64,000 nucleotides of DNA, from positions 67,264,984 to 67,328,983 of the forward strand of contig NC_057919.1 in assembly GCF_018873765.1 (NCBI RefSeq), given 5' to 3'. This DNA is from Telopea speciosissima (Eukaryota > Streptophyta > Magnoliopsida > Proteales > Proteaceae). The position numbers were made by a program, and so were the translations under genes. The notes under the pieces are model-generated. The model made no database searches. It saw only the letters and a program-made list of their open reading frames with translations, and had not been told where the DNA came from. Below, one piece after another: positions 23,085 to 34,479 of the stretch (position 1 is its first letter; each line of letters starts with the position of its first letter).

Positions 23085-23269
23085 AAAGTTCAAGCAACTA
23101 TTCCAGACTTCCAGACTTCGAACCCTTCTCCAGCTCCAGTCTCAGGGACATAATCACAGAAAGAAAACTTCACAGACGGGACATAATCGAAAGTTCAAGC
23201 AACCATTCCAGACTTCGAACCCTTCTCGATCTTCGCTTTAAATGACATAATTGCAGAAAGAAAGCTTCA
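23085..23269. repeat. Tandem duplication in the CAMTA 5' leader region
   Basis: 23085-23172 and 23190-23269 are two copies. Each starts AAAGTTCAAGCAAC, contains CCAGACTTCGAACCCTTCTC and GACATAAT, and ends GCAGAAAGAAAGCTTCA or a close variant. They lie 47 to 231 bp upstream of the CAMTA ATG, in what is probably the 5' UTR. Confidence 0.8.
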
Positions 23270-23765
23270 GTTATAGAAGACAATGAAAAGCATAAACTTT
23301 TGAGGACTACGGTATGAATCCAGTGATAAAATGAGGTCAATCTCCTCCGTTGGCGTCAATTGAACCGAGAAATTGCAGCAGTACATCGTACACTGATCCT
23401 GTTTTTTGGTATTGTCATTTTCATTGCTATAAAATGTTATCAAAATACATAGAAACCTTGGAAATACAGGTCAGAATAGAGTAAATGTGATTGTGATTTG
23501 TGAAAGCAACAGATTCTGAAACTCCGGATGGAACGGGTTATCACTTATCTACCATTCTTTTCCAAATTAAATGAAAAATTTCCCCGCCATAAATAAAATA
23601 AAAACTCATATTGCCTAGTTACGTTATAAATATGGATTTAGTAACTATAAAGTAACGATACCCGTTAGGCCGTTACCTTTAAAAAGGTAATGTGTCGGCC
23701 ATTTCAAAAAATTGTTTTTACATTAGAATCAGTCTAATACGACCGACCCCATATGTGCAACAGGG

Positions 23766-24192
23766 CAAGGGTGTCAATCGAACGGTTTGGTTCGGGTTTG
23801 GTTTGGTTTTTTGGGTTTTGTTGTGAGTTTTAGGAAATCAAAATCAAATCAATAAGGATTTTTCAGTTTCATTCGGGTTGGATTTAGGTTCTGTTTGGTT
23901 TGTATTATCGGTTTCACTTCGGTTCGTTTTGTAAACCAGGTATAGTCTGGTTTTGGGTATGGATTAGGTAGGGTTTTTAGGGTTTGGGGGTTGGTTTCAG
24001 TGTAAATGGTTCGGTTGAAGTTCGATCCTATCGGTGGGGCCAATCGGTGTCCCATCAGCTTAACCCAAACCGAACCAAAATCTGAATGGTGCTCTAACCC
24101 ATAAACCGAAACCAAACCAATAAGGCCTCAATTCGTTTTGGATTGGGCTCAATTAGGTCGGGTCGGTTTGACCGATTCGTTTTAGGCTTTGA
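23766..24192. mobile_element. Degenerate TIR element (AAGGGTGTCAA family)
   Basis: The left end AAGGGTGTCAA and the right end TTTGACACCCTT are inverted. The inside is a low-complexity GGTTTGGTTCGGTTT-type sequence. The ends match those of the better-bounded element at 11479-11959. No matching target duplication was found. It lies about 730 bp upstream of the CAMTA start codon. Confidence 0.6.
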
Positions 24193-24389
24193 CACCCTTA
24201 AATATGGGTATCGGTATCTATATTGAAGGCGATCAATATTGACTCAGATACAGTGAACTAAAACAGTAAAACCTTGATTCAATTTGTTTATGTTAAGAAA
24301 CTGCTTTTTGTGGTTTTAAGTTTTTTATGTCACTAATGATCGGTGATGTTTTGAGAAGTCATAATAGATACAGATTTGAACGGTCTGAT

Positions 24390-25080
24390 ACAGCATAAAA
24401 TCACCTCACCAGTCAGAAGCCGCCATGTGGCCGAGCCGAGGTCACCCTAAGAATCGAACCGAGCTGAATCAGAAACTTGGCCGATCTGCTCTCCATCAAG
24501 TCACATGGCTGGGCTGAGCACTCGGTTGAGCCCGCGACACATCACCCATGCCAACCTCCCTGGCCGAGCATACACAGGACGGCCTAGGCCGAGGTGACTG
24601 CCGAGATCGACCTCCCATATCGACCTCCATGGCCGACCTCCGAGGCTGAGCCCTCCACCAAGGTCATCACAACGGCCCACCAGGAATCGCGGAGCCACGT
24701 CAGCACATCCCGAGAATCATGGGATAAGGATCGAGCCACAATCCTAACGCGATACGGAATCACACCAAGTATGGACTCTTACCTTAACAAGAGTCCGACC
24801 CTGAAAATAACTCTCCACTTCGCTCTACGCGAGAGAGCCTTCCAAGAGAAGAACTCCTATCATACTGGGACTCTCCCAACCACCTCACCTCACTCTATAA
24901 ATATTCAGGTATAGAGCTCTATTGCTCATCTCACTTTTACTAGCTGTTACACGCGCTGGAGACCTGATTTGAGCATCGGAGATTCCTAAGCCGGAGCCAC
25001 GCCAGCTCTCTTGCGCTCACTCAATTTTTTGTAGGCTCATCCATGGGTGAACTGGACGACAGGGTTTTTCACACGTAACA
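24390..25080 (+). mobile_element. Probable solo LTR
   Basis: This is a block of roughly 690 bp, clearly richer in G+C than its AT-rich surroundings. It has a repeated GGCCGAG/GACCTCC vocabulary, a TATA box (CTCTATAAATA, about 24893) and a downstream part with GGAGACCTGATTTGAGCAT. It starts TGATACAGC and ends GTAACA, which would fit TG...CA. There is no coding sequence. It resembles plant gypsy LTRs, but no second LTR, primer-binding site or clean 5-bp duplication was found, so the limits are approximate. Confidence 0.5.
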
Positions 25081-28000
25081 CTATCAATTTCATTGTTTTC
25101 CCTACCTAAATCGTATATTCTTGCTCATGTTTAGAAGAGTGTACAGCAATGTCTTTTGAATCCATTATTGAAAATTTTATTGTAAGCTTTCTGCCTTTGA
25201 TTTTATTGTAATAATTCAGTATTAGAACCGAAGTGGTGAACTCAACAAAATGATAACATGTTTTTTGATTGCTCTTGACATATTCCTAAAAGTTCTGAAA
25301 GTCTTGGATAAAGATGAGTTTTATGATAATTTGAAAATAATTTATCATTATGTCTAATTTATAATATTTTATTTTGTTTTTTTTGGTAAAAGTCATTTTT
25401 AATAGTTTTTTTTTTTTTATGAAACAAAATATAATCACACAAACCACATACCAATCCCAAAAAGTTAACCGACTTTTGGAACCGTGGAATGGTGGCTATA
25501 CACAACACACACACCCCATGTGGGACTAAACCCACACACCCCTTTTTTTGATAAAACAAAGTGTAATTACCACTATATATTTGCATGTTTTAGAATACAC
25601 ATGTGAAATTATAGGATTTTACCCTCGTTTAAATAAGAATTGTGTTATACTAAATTGACAAACAAAAAAATTTCCCTTTTTTGTAACAAAAGTAATTTCA
25701 CTTGTGAATTCTAAAAGAAACATGCACAATAATGAAAGCTCTTGAAAACGACATAATGAGAAATCACTTGCATGATTTGAGGTATTGATGCCAGATCGTC
25801 AGTTACAAGTGATCCATAATGGCATGACTAGCCACTGATCCCATTAGCATATCGGTAAAAAATATGGATCAGGGGTAAACATAATCAAAAACTTGATTAT
25901 TTAGGAAAACTGGAGGCAAATTTGTCTAATCCATAACAATTTTGAAGGTAATCAATACCCAATTTGATACCATGCACTGAAACAATGGTCACTTGCATGC
26001 ATGCTAAATGACTCAGGTTTACCTTCATTGAAAGAAGAAGCGTTTTTTTTTTTTGGGGGGGGGGGGGGGTTGAAGAGAAGAAGTGTGTTATACATAATGA
26101 TAAGTCATTTTCAAATTATATTTCAAACCAATTGTAACTATAAAACTTGTAAGATAATAACATAGAGCAAATCACTTTCAAAATTGCTTTAAAAAAACAA
26201 ATTTGGTTCAACAATTTGGTTTTCACAAGATGCACCTGTATATGGTTTTACCAATCTCTCATTTATTATTAATTAAAATACTATATATGGATAATTAGAT
26301 GTTATTCAAATGTGACATCAATGATCAATGTGTGATGTCTTTATATCCAAATGAAACATAACAAGTCTGAATACCAATCTAAATAAATGTTGGATTCATT
26401 TATAACCCTAATTCAAAATTTAAATTCCCATATGCAATGATTGACTTTAGCTTCGTTTGGTTGTAAATTTAACTAAAGGAAGGAGAAGTGAAAATTTTCA
26501 AACCTTAAAAAGAAATTATGTAATCACTATCCCATGTGATTGTATAGACTAGTTAATGATACATTTTAGTTGCATATAATTTTTATTTTACTTTTTAAAT
26601 CAAAGGAAATTGGATGTAAAGCAAAGTGAAATTTAATTACTAAATATGAAATGATTTGATGTTAGTGATGTAATCACATGAGGTAATTATTACAAAAGTT
26701 TTTTTTTAATGATACATTTTTTATGCACTTGGTATTTTGTTTCATTCACACAAGCAGTGTTTTTTAAAACAGATTGCACGTCAAACCGTTTTGGTCTATT
26801 GAACGGTTCGATGGTCTAACCATTTGATATTGTGATATGACAATAAGAATGAAAAACATAATAAGTTTATGATATATATTAAAAAAATATAAAAAAATAA
26901 ATATGATTAACTGAAAAATAATCCTCTCCAATTCCTTAAAGTATGGTAGTCACGACAGTGCGGTGTGATTAACATGCCACGAACAATGCTTAAAAAGTTT
27001 GGATTTTAGAGAGTCGTAGGACGAGGAGAGTCATTTCGTCGGTGTTGTGGGCTTCAAGCATTTATATTCGGAAAGTCGTCTACAGTTGAAGTTTGGGTTT
27101 TAAAGTTTGAACGAGTTTGGATCACCCAAATTTACAATTTCTTGTCCACTCATCTTCTGTTGTTTCCATTAATGCAAACACTCCTTGTGAAAGGCATTTA
27201 TGAAAACAAAGGGACACGTGTTATCACAAAATCGTACATGAGGTATCTAGGGGATCTTAGTCTCACCTGAGTCGGGGTCTAAGAATTGGAATCCCATTGA
27301 CAGAGGCCGATGCCGATCTTGATTGAGGGTTGGTACCAGCCCATGGATTGGACAATCCGATCTGATCCAGTTCAAATCATCAAAAAACTGCTAGTTAATC
27401 CAGGCCGTTAATTGGCCGATATGGACCAATATAGACCAATCCTGAATCGATCCAGGCCGATACAAATCTTTGTTGGTCGATATTAAGGCTAAACTGGGCC
27501 AATACGGGATTTGATCCCACAAAATGACATTTTTCAAGGCTTTCCAACCGATCCAAATATCGGATTGGTATCGGGGGCGGAGACAGAGACTGTCCTGATA
27601 CCGATTCCTGTAACTAGGCACCCGAGTCAACTCGCCAGGTTTATTGGGGAAGTATCTTTCGTTATTCCAACTTCCGAAAACGGTTAAGTCCAAGAGAGTA
27701 CCTCCCACGCTCGAAGCCTGTGATGGGTTTCCAAGCAACGACGGTAGAAAATAATCTGCCACACTGGTTCTCTTTCAATGCTTTCTTCCTTGATGAAACA
27801 GAGTAGTAAATTGTCTTCGAAGTGGAATTGGATTTCACCTGATAGCTGCATCGAGTCTGTTCAGTTTTAGATTTCTCACAGGTTGGGCGGATGGTTCAAG
27901 AAGCTGATAAGAGGTATATGTATGGCTTATTTTCCTTCTTTCTCTACTTTCTTCACTTGCTACCAGGTGTGCATTAGAAATCAAAACATTCGGCAACATT

Positions 28001-28987
28001 AAAATGCTACCCGTTAAAGTTCTTCTATTCCCTGATTCTTCTAGGTCGAAATTTGCATACAACCTGAACGTCAGAGAGGTGGATCCATTGTTGTCGAATC
28101 CACCTTGCCCCTTCCCCGTCTCTCTTCCTTCTTCTTTTTTTTTTTTTTTTAAGCTGGTTACATTATCTCAAATACCTGGGATTCGTTTACATTAATCTTG
28201 TTTTGGCCCTGGATTTTACCCAGAACACTGTCAACCAGGGCACGATGTCAGGATGTCAACATTGAAGTCGTAGTCTTCATTGTGTATGACAAAATAACAT
28301 TTTTTTTGAGTTTCCTTCATTTATCTTCTGTTGGCTATGTCATTGAAAGTCTTGCTTGTTATTCATCACAACATCAGAATCCTTACCCACCCTTGTTTTA
28401 TATAATGAGTTGTTTATTGGTAAGTCAATATTCTACTCATTAAAGCATTGCTATTGTAATACTGTAAAACTTCTGTTTAAATTTCAATATCATGTAATGA
28501 TCCATCATATTATATTATAATTATATGGCATCATGTCTCCCATAGTTGGTTTGATGCTATTTACCACTTCATCATACCTCTAACTAAATCAAATGCATTT
28601 CTCTCAATAGCTTATGTAACAAATTGGTTCTTGATCTCCCTAGAGTAAATGTAAACATACTTTTGTACACTAGTTTCATCTCTTAGTTTGGATTCAAATA
28701 TGTTCATCAGTTTCCATTTGTGTGGATCACAAGCTTGATCTTGTCTTAATTCTATAAATTTTACAATATTATCCCTTAACTCTAATGGCTGTTTGAACTT
28801 CATCATTCTATCAATTGTCATTTCCCCTTAAAGTTAGTTGTCTAATCATCTCATTATAGATACCGTCGTTTTTTTTTTTTTTTTTTTTAATAACATAACA
28901 TTAGTTAAACTCTATTGAACTATGACTCTTGTTGTTGTCATTGTTGTCAACACAGTCAGTTGAACAACACACTCTCACAGCAGTTGT
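25081..28987. other. AT-rich intergenic stretch, no convincing gene
   Basis: Nearly 4 kb without a recognisable gene. It contains poly-T/poly-G tracts near 26047-26069. GATATGGACCAATATAGACC-type text at 27270-27610 is probably a decayed CATGGTT-family repeat. A few short open frames (for example 28004-28195) have no recognised domain. Confidence 0.6.
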
Positions 28988-28995
28988 CAACACAA

Positions 28996-29917
28996 CATAG
29001 TTGTCAAAGCATTAGGCAATCCAAGGCGTTCGAGGGCCAGCTAAGCACTTTAGTATTTTTTTTATTGTATTCTCGTAAGATTTGTCATCATTTCAATCTT
29101 AAAATGTCCAGAAAGACTTTGGAAGCCTTACTTATATATTAAATTTTTACTCCTGTTCCTTTTGGTTATAAAACAAAAGGATATTAATATATTAAAATAA
29201 GATAAACAACTATTATATTAAAGAACGGGGGATTGAAGACATTCTTGATGGATTCTGCCACAAATAATAATTAAAGAAGCGGGATTGAGGGAATTAGTAT
29301 ATAAATAAAAAACAAGTATAATATAAAAAAGGGGGAGTTGAGGGCATTCTTGATGCCAATGGATTCTAGAAGTAGAGACTTGAGGGCCAAGGGGAATAGC
29401 GGAGCAAAAACCACTTGTCCTCTCGGAGACATGATTAATGCACAATGTCGAAAGAATCGCAACTCTGTGGCTACGACAATGTTAAAGGGAGTGGAAGCGG
29501 CATTGGAACTTAATCGTGTACCCTCCCTCCTCTTTCTTCTTCTTCTTTTTTTTTTTTCATTTATGGTAGCGATGATGGTGTGGCGGTGGCCGCTACCACT
29601 TCTCTTTGTCGGCAACAATTGTTGTGATTACTTCTTCAATCCTCTTATTCTTCCTCCTCCCCCTCCATCCGTCTTCATCTTCTTCTACTTATTACGTGGT
29701 TGCTACTTCTGCTATGGTGTTGGTGAGGACAGTGATAGTGTTTCTGTTGTTGTTTCCTTCTTATCAGAGGTGGGGGAGTCGAGTCACAGGGGTGAGCATG
29801 TGTTGCCGACACCAAAGCGCCTTGAGCAATAAGGTGACAGGTTGCCTTGGTAGAGATTTTCCACTCGGAAGCCTAAGCAGTGCTAGGTGACGCCTAGGTG
29901 AAGCTTTAACAACTATG
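28996..29917. mobile_element. hAT-like non-autonomous element, 922 bp
   Basis: 15-bp terminal inverted repeats: CATAGTTGTCAAAGC at the left, and GCTTTAACAACTATG at the right (14 of 15 match after reversal). The flanks CAACACAA (28988-28995) and CAACACAG (29918-29925) are an 8-bp duplication with one difference. The ends match the 98-bp MITE at 17227-17324, so this is a longer member of the same family. The inside has a poly-T tract, several open frames without recognised domains, and near the right end GCGCCTTGAGC and GGTGACGCCTAGG text shared with the MITE core. No transposase was recognised. Confidence 0.82.
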
Positions 29918-30460
29918 CAACACAGTCAGTTGAGCAACACAATGACATGGGCAAAGCAGTGATGTGATGGCAGTGTAAGAGCAGTTGTAGAAATGACAGT
30001 GGCAATGAGATGACGAAAATGATACAGTAGAGTACAGTGGCAGTACAAGTGTGGTGACAATTATGTGGCATGTGTTGATGTAGTGGTCATGTGGCTGATA
30101 TGGCAATACTTGCATGTTGTGCCTATATGTTGTGGCAGGTGGTAGGTGCAATGGTGATGTGGAGAGGCTGGTTGATGAGGTAGCATTTTTAGTTGGCCTG
30201 TCAAAGTTCTGATGATGTGTACAATGTCAGTGATGTACTTACAGTAGTGGTGATGATATGTGGCAGTGAGTGTTAGTGGATGAGTCTACAGTGATGTAGG
30301 CAGAGCTAGAGGTGATATACAATTGTTTTGGTAGTGTTGGAAGTGTCAGACAATGATTTGGCAGTGGGAACTGGAGATGTGTCAGTTTGGTAGTGATATA
30401 GCTGTATCCGGGCACATGTGGCAGTATTTGACAATGTATTATGATGTTTGGGGTACTTTT
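29918..30460. repeat. GTG/GATG-rich low-complexity region
   Basis: The sequence is dominated by short GTGATG, GGCAGTG and TGTGGCA words, with no repeat unit of fixed length and no coding potential. Its first 24 bp (CAACACAGTCAGTTG and following) also occur at about 28948-28971, before the hAT-like element. Confidence 0.55.
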
Positions 30461-30710
30461 GTCACTGCCTTATCATAAGTCATGTTAAATTGTAATTTTA
30501 CTTTTTGCTCTTTTGTTCTTTTACCTCCTTAGGGAGGCCTATGTAATTTCCAGAAGTTGTTAAAGACAAAATAGGTGAGTAGAGTCTATTCTCCACTATC
30601 ATCAATTCTCCCAACTCCCCTTCTTTCTCTCTTCTTCTTCCTCTTGCTGTTAGATCTTGTTCCTTAAGTAGAATCAACCCTCATCTAGTTTCTAACTTGG
30701 TATTAGAGCA
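30461..30710 (+). mobile_element. Copia-type LTR end with primer-binding site
   Basis: A pyrimidine-rich stretch ends CTAGTTTCTAAC and is followed at about 30695 by TTGGTATTAGAGCAGG. This is one base from the usual plant initiator-Met tRNA primer-binding site TGGTATCAGAGC. The preceding 200 bp would be the 3' part of a 5' LTR. No gag follows, so this is a decayed element. Confidence 0.5.
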
Positions 30711-31954
30711 GGTTTGAGAGTCGTCCAATCTCAACTGTTCTCTTCACCTCTCTTTGGAACCCTAGAAAGGTAGAGGGTTCCAATAGAGGCCATACTATGT
30801 AAAGTATTTCACATAGAGTACTCATTGGAGTTCTAATCTTCAAACCAATGCTTAATGGAAGGAGTAGAAAGACTGTAGAAGTCGATTGAAGCCCTAGAGG
30901 GTAAAACCAGAATTACGACCAACCTTTCCTCTCTTGGTTTTGTTTCTGCTTCATTTCTTCTTGGTTTGCAATGAAACCAAGCCCATTTGGATCTCCCAAG
31001 GGTCCATTTGAAGCCCCCAAGAGCTCGGTTGGTAAGGAGGGATGGTTAGAGAGCATAGCTCTCCCCTATGCTGCCCACAGGTACCGCCAGATTTTTTTCC
31101 CCTCTGTTTGAAGTTTTTTGTCTGTTATGTGTTGAATAGCTGCTGTGAATTGAAGGGTTACACTATCTAAGTGTCTTTGGTTGTTGTGGAATGAAGTTAT
31201 GATGCAAGAAGTATATTTGAGGTTGTTATCATCAAGAAATTGTGGTCTGTTTACTTGCTGGTGATATATTTGGTAGTTGATTTGCTACCTTTCTCTCGTG
31301 GTATGTCTTGATCTCGATTCGACTCGGTCGAAAACCAAGCTATAAAAAGGCACCATCTCACCTCTCTCGCTTTGCTGTAAAGAAAAAACACTTGGAGGTG
31401 AGGGTTTTGGTGCTTTTTTTTTTTTGGTAATTCTCACCTCAAATGAAGATTAAAGCTTGGAGATTCAAGATTGAAGCTTCAACATCAAGAGAGGGTTTTG
31501 GTGTTTTTTTTCATAGATTCATGATCAATACTTGTTTTTTGACTATGTAGTTTTTATATGTGATGCAATATCCGCCGACACTCATTTCAGTACTAGCTAC
31601 TCTTAAATGGTAGGAGTTGTTACACACTTACACTTGTATTTGTTTAATTTATGTCTCTTTCTAAGTTTCTAACAATTATTAACAAACCGTCAAACCATCA
31701 CTATGTATGATTATGAATATGATGCCTAATGCTTAAATGGTTTATGGTTTGATGCTTTTTAATTCTTAATGCTTAATTAAGTTGTTTTACACCTCTACTT
31801 TAATTATATGTGTTCTAAATATTGTGTGGAATAGCCATGGGTAGAGCTCACCTACGTCATAAACTACCAACCTAGGGTCCGAAGTCAAAATACCATTTTG
31901 GGTTTGAATTTGTAAAACTAATGTTTCCATTGTGTTTAGAAGGCTAAAATAGGG
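30711..31954. other. Intergenic, no coding sequence; one TATA-like site
   Basis: It starts with the presumed leader of the decayed copia element. CTATAAAAAGG at about 31339 is a good TATA-like sequence, followed by a leader-like stretch with repeated GAGGGTTTTGGTG. It could be part of another LTR. No gene was recognised. Confidence 0.4.
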
Positions 31955-32225
31955 TGGGTGTCAAGTTTCAGGATCTATCTGTAAAACCTAACACGATGCA
32001 GAAAATAATGGAAATTGCAAACACAATCACACAACGCGCACAAAGATTTACATGGTTCGGCAAGGTTGCCTACGTCCACGGTGAGATGAGATCTGTTTCA
32101 CTATCAATGGAGAATAGGGTTACAGTCACTCGTTCCTCACACTATCTTGGCCATATGGCCACCGAAAGCCACCATCGAGTCAAGACAGGAAAAAATACAC
32201 CAACTCGCCAAGATCTCGCCAGACA
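31955..32225 (-). mobile_element. Copia LTR fragment, minus strand
   Basis: Read on the minus strand, it has the word order of plant copia LTRs: GGTGGACGTAGGCAACCTTG, CCGAACCATGTAAATC, and then a TGTGATTGTG and TTCTGCATCG stretch near the end. The LTR end lies near 31980. No attached primer-binding site or coding region is preserved. Confidence 0.55.
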
Positions 32226-32304
32226 TTGGTTTCGTGGTCTAGTGAAACCAGGGGCAAAACCGAGACCTAAAACCTTGACTGCAATTTCAAGCTGGGTTTT
32301 ATTG

Positions 32305-32800
32305 TTTCTAAACCTATGAAGATGTATTGTGACAATCAAGCTTCCATCTATATTGCTAGCAATCCAATTTTTCATGAGAGGATCAAGCATATTGAAGTTG
32401 ATTGCCACTTTGTGAGGAATGCAGTTATACAAAAGATTATTTCGATTCCGTTCATCAACTCCGACAGTCAACTTGGTGACATGTTTGCAAAGGCACTGTT
32501 TCGACTTACATTTTTTTATGGTTCTTCTAAGCCGGGTATATATATCCCAGCTTGAGGGGGAGTGTAAGAGTATAGTGTAGGTTGGAGGTCCATGGACCTC
32601 AGTACTGTGGGATTATAATTCTAGCTAAGTGTTTTAGATGTACCATCATTCCTTATTGTAATTAGATTTAGCTTTCAGTTTCCTATTATGAATAAGTTTT
32701 AGGCTTAGCTAGCTAAGTGTTTTAGATATACCATCATTCCGTATAAGGAATCTCTTCCCTGTTTGTTTATAATCATGGGTTGTTGTTTCAAATTTCCTTC
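32305..32800 (+). mobile_element. Copia 3' end: RNase H fragment, polypurine tract and 3' LTR
   Basis: 32316-32555 encodes the end of a copia RNase H region ([20 protein letters not shown], then [11 protein letters not shown] and GDMFAKAL). Directly after it comes the polypurine tract TTGAGGGGGAGTG and an LTR start TGTAAGAGTATAG at about 32562. Inside the LTR, GCTAAGTGTTTTAGATRTAC followed by CATCATTCC occurs twice (about 32626 and 32717), an internal duplication. Everything upstream of the RNase H fragment is missing. It is abutted by an unrelated LTR fragment at 31955-32225. Confidence 0.85.
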
Positions 32801-33308
32801 AAGTGCAGATTATGTTATCGAGTTCTAAGTTTTGATTCAGAATCTGCATTGATATTTTCTCTGCTTATGCATTGTTCTTCATGTTCTTGAACTTATTAGA
32901 TAATCAACTCATAATTCATGACAGGAAGTTAGAATTTTCTTTGATGTTCCACATGTGTTTTTTTGGATTTGCCAAGATTTCATTTTTAGGAGCTTTCTTG
33001 ATCTGATTTGAAACATATGCGATCATTTCATCAGCATGCCAAAATCACCTGTTGATTCATCATTTTCCCACAAATGAGCTCTTTGATCAGTAGTCCAATT
33101 GAGTATATACCACAATTGTGATTGCCTAAAATGAACCTTAAGGACCTTTTTTTAAAATCTCCATTTTTTTTCGTCTCAAAGTGATGTGAATTTTCCTCAG
33201 ATGTGCCTCAGGGTCCTTTCTTCAAACTTTATCTTTTCCCTGACAAGTAATGAAAAACAGAGCAACGATCATTGCTTATGCTCTTTTGTGATTCAATGAC
33301 CTCTTAAA

Positions 33309-33466
33309 AGGGCGTACCTAGTGCACGAGGCTCCCGCCACTGCGAGGTCTGAGGAGAGCATATGTACACAGCCTTACCCTGACTTTGCGGAGAGGCTGTT
33401 TCCCGATTCAAACCCACGACCTCTAGGTCGCAATGGAGCAAACTTACCATTGCGCAGAAGCCCATC
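33309..33466 (-). mobile_element. Au SINE, minus strand, near full length
   Basis: Reverse complement of the Au SINE, from the 3' tail (GGGCGTACCTAGTGCACGAG) through CAGCCTTACCCTGACTTTGC to the promoter half (CATTGCGCAGAAGCCCA). B-box text is present but mutated (GATTCAAACCCACGACC). It is the first of three SINE pieces within 600 bp. Confidence 0.85.
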
Positions 33467-33503
33467 CTCTCTTACTGGGCACTTCTTGTATAAAAAAAAA
33501 AAA

Positions 33504-33545
33504 GGGCATACCCAGTGCACGAGGCTCCTGCCATTGCTGGGTCTG
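33504..33545 (-). mobile_element. Au SINE 3' end fragment
   Basis: Only the distal 40 bp remain: GGGCATACCCAGTGCACGAG, then GCTCCTGCCATTGCTGGGTC, preceded by an A run. It lies 38 bp right of the near full-length copy. Confidence 0.7.
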
Positions 33546-33805
33546 GAAACTGGTGACCCTTACTTTGCCTGGAAACCTCTGAAAGATGAGTGCCAGAGCA
33601 TTGCTTCAGCATATACTTCTGGGACAACTTCCAGTCCAAAGTGGGTAGTATTGAGCCACTGAGGGGAATACTGTTTGAGTCCAGTGTCAACAATTCTCCT
33701 TGGCTCATATACAGAAGTATCATGTTTCTTTAGACAACTCTACTGCTGTTCATAGTTTTTCTATTATAACTTAATTTTTAGGAAGTAATCTTGAATTTTT
33801 TGTTC

Positions 33806-33904
33806 GGAAAACAGCTTCTCCGTGAAGTGGAGGTAAGGCTGTGTACATTATGATCCTCCCCAGACACCGCAGTGGCGGGAGCCTCATGCACCGGGTACGC
33901 CGTT
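33806..33904 (+). mobile_element. Au SINE, 5'-truncated, with 10-bp target duplication
   Basis: It starts inside the SINE (GGAAAACAGCTTC) and runs to GGGAGCCTCATGCACCGGGT and a T-rich tail. TCTTGAATTT is present on both sides (33789-33798 and 33910-33919). The truncation therefore happened at insertion, as expected for incomplete reverse transcription. Confidence 0.85.
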
Positions 33905-34479
33905 TTTATTCTTGAATTTATTGTGGATCATATAGATGCCGTGCTGACCATAATGCAGAAGGTGAATTTCATTCATATTTTTTGGGGTTATGGGAGATAG
34001 GGTTTGATCTTCCACACATGAAATGAATGTAGCTAGCTCTTGACAAATGATGCAAAGATGACTTGGATTGTTTATAAAACTACTTGAATACCATCCAAAT
34101 TCACTTGGATGAACACCTCTTCTTCCCAACACACATTGAGAGAAACTACTCCCAAGATTTGTGTCAGATTGGATCTTTATAAGATAGCTTTAACCATTCA
34201 AGGCAACTCATATGCCTTAAAGCTGGAAAGACAATATATGTATCAAATTACTTCTATAGTGTTTTGAAAATTTTGTTGTACTAGCATTGTTTTATTACTC
34301 TGTTCATATTGTGAGGTTCTTGTTATGGTTGATATGGTGACTTACAGATGGGACTTTCTAGATTTGATCAAACCAGCATTGGCCAAATTACCTTATAACT
34401 TTGAATTCAAGCGAAATATCAAACTTTGTAGTTTCACATGATGTAGTGTCCATGCTCTTGCTCTAATTTTTTGAATCCT

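Noticed and set aside
27391-27762. 123-codon open frame on the minus strand
   Set aside because: Much of it comes from GATATCGG-type repeat text; no domain is visible.
28004-28195. Open frame MLPVKVLLFPDSSRSK on the plus strand
   Set aside because: It runs into a poly-T tract and matches no family I know.
29338-29832. 164-codon open frame on the plus strand
   Set aside because: It lies inside the hAT-like element, has no recognisable domain, and is biased by CTT/TTC runs.
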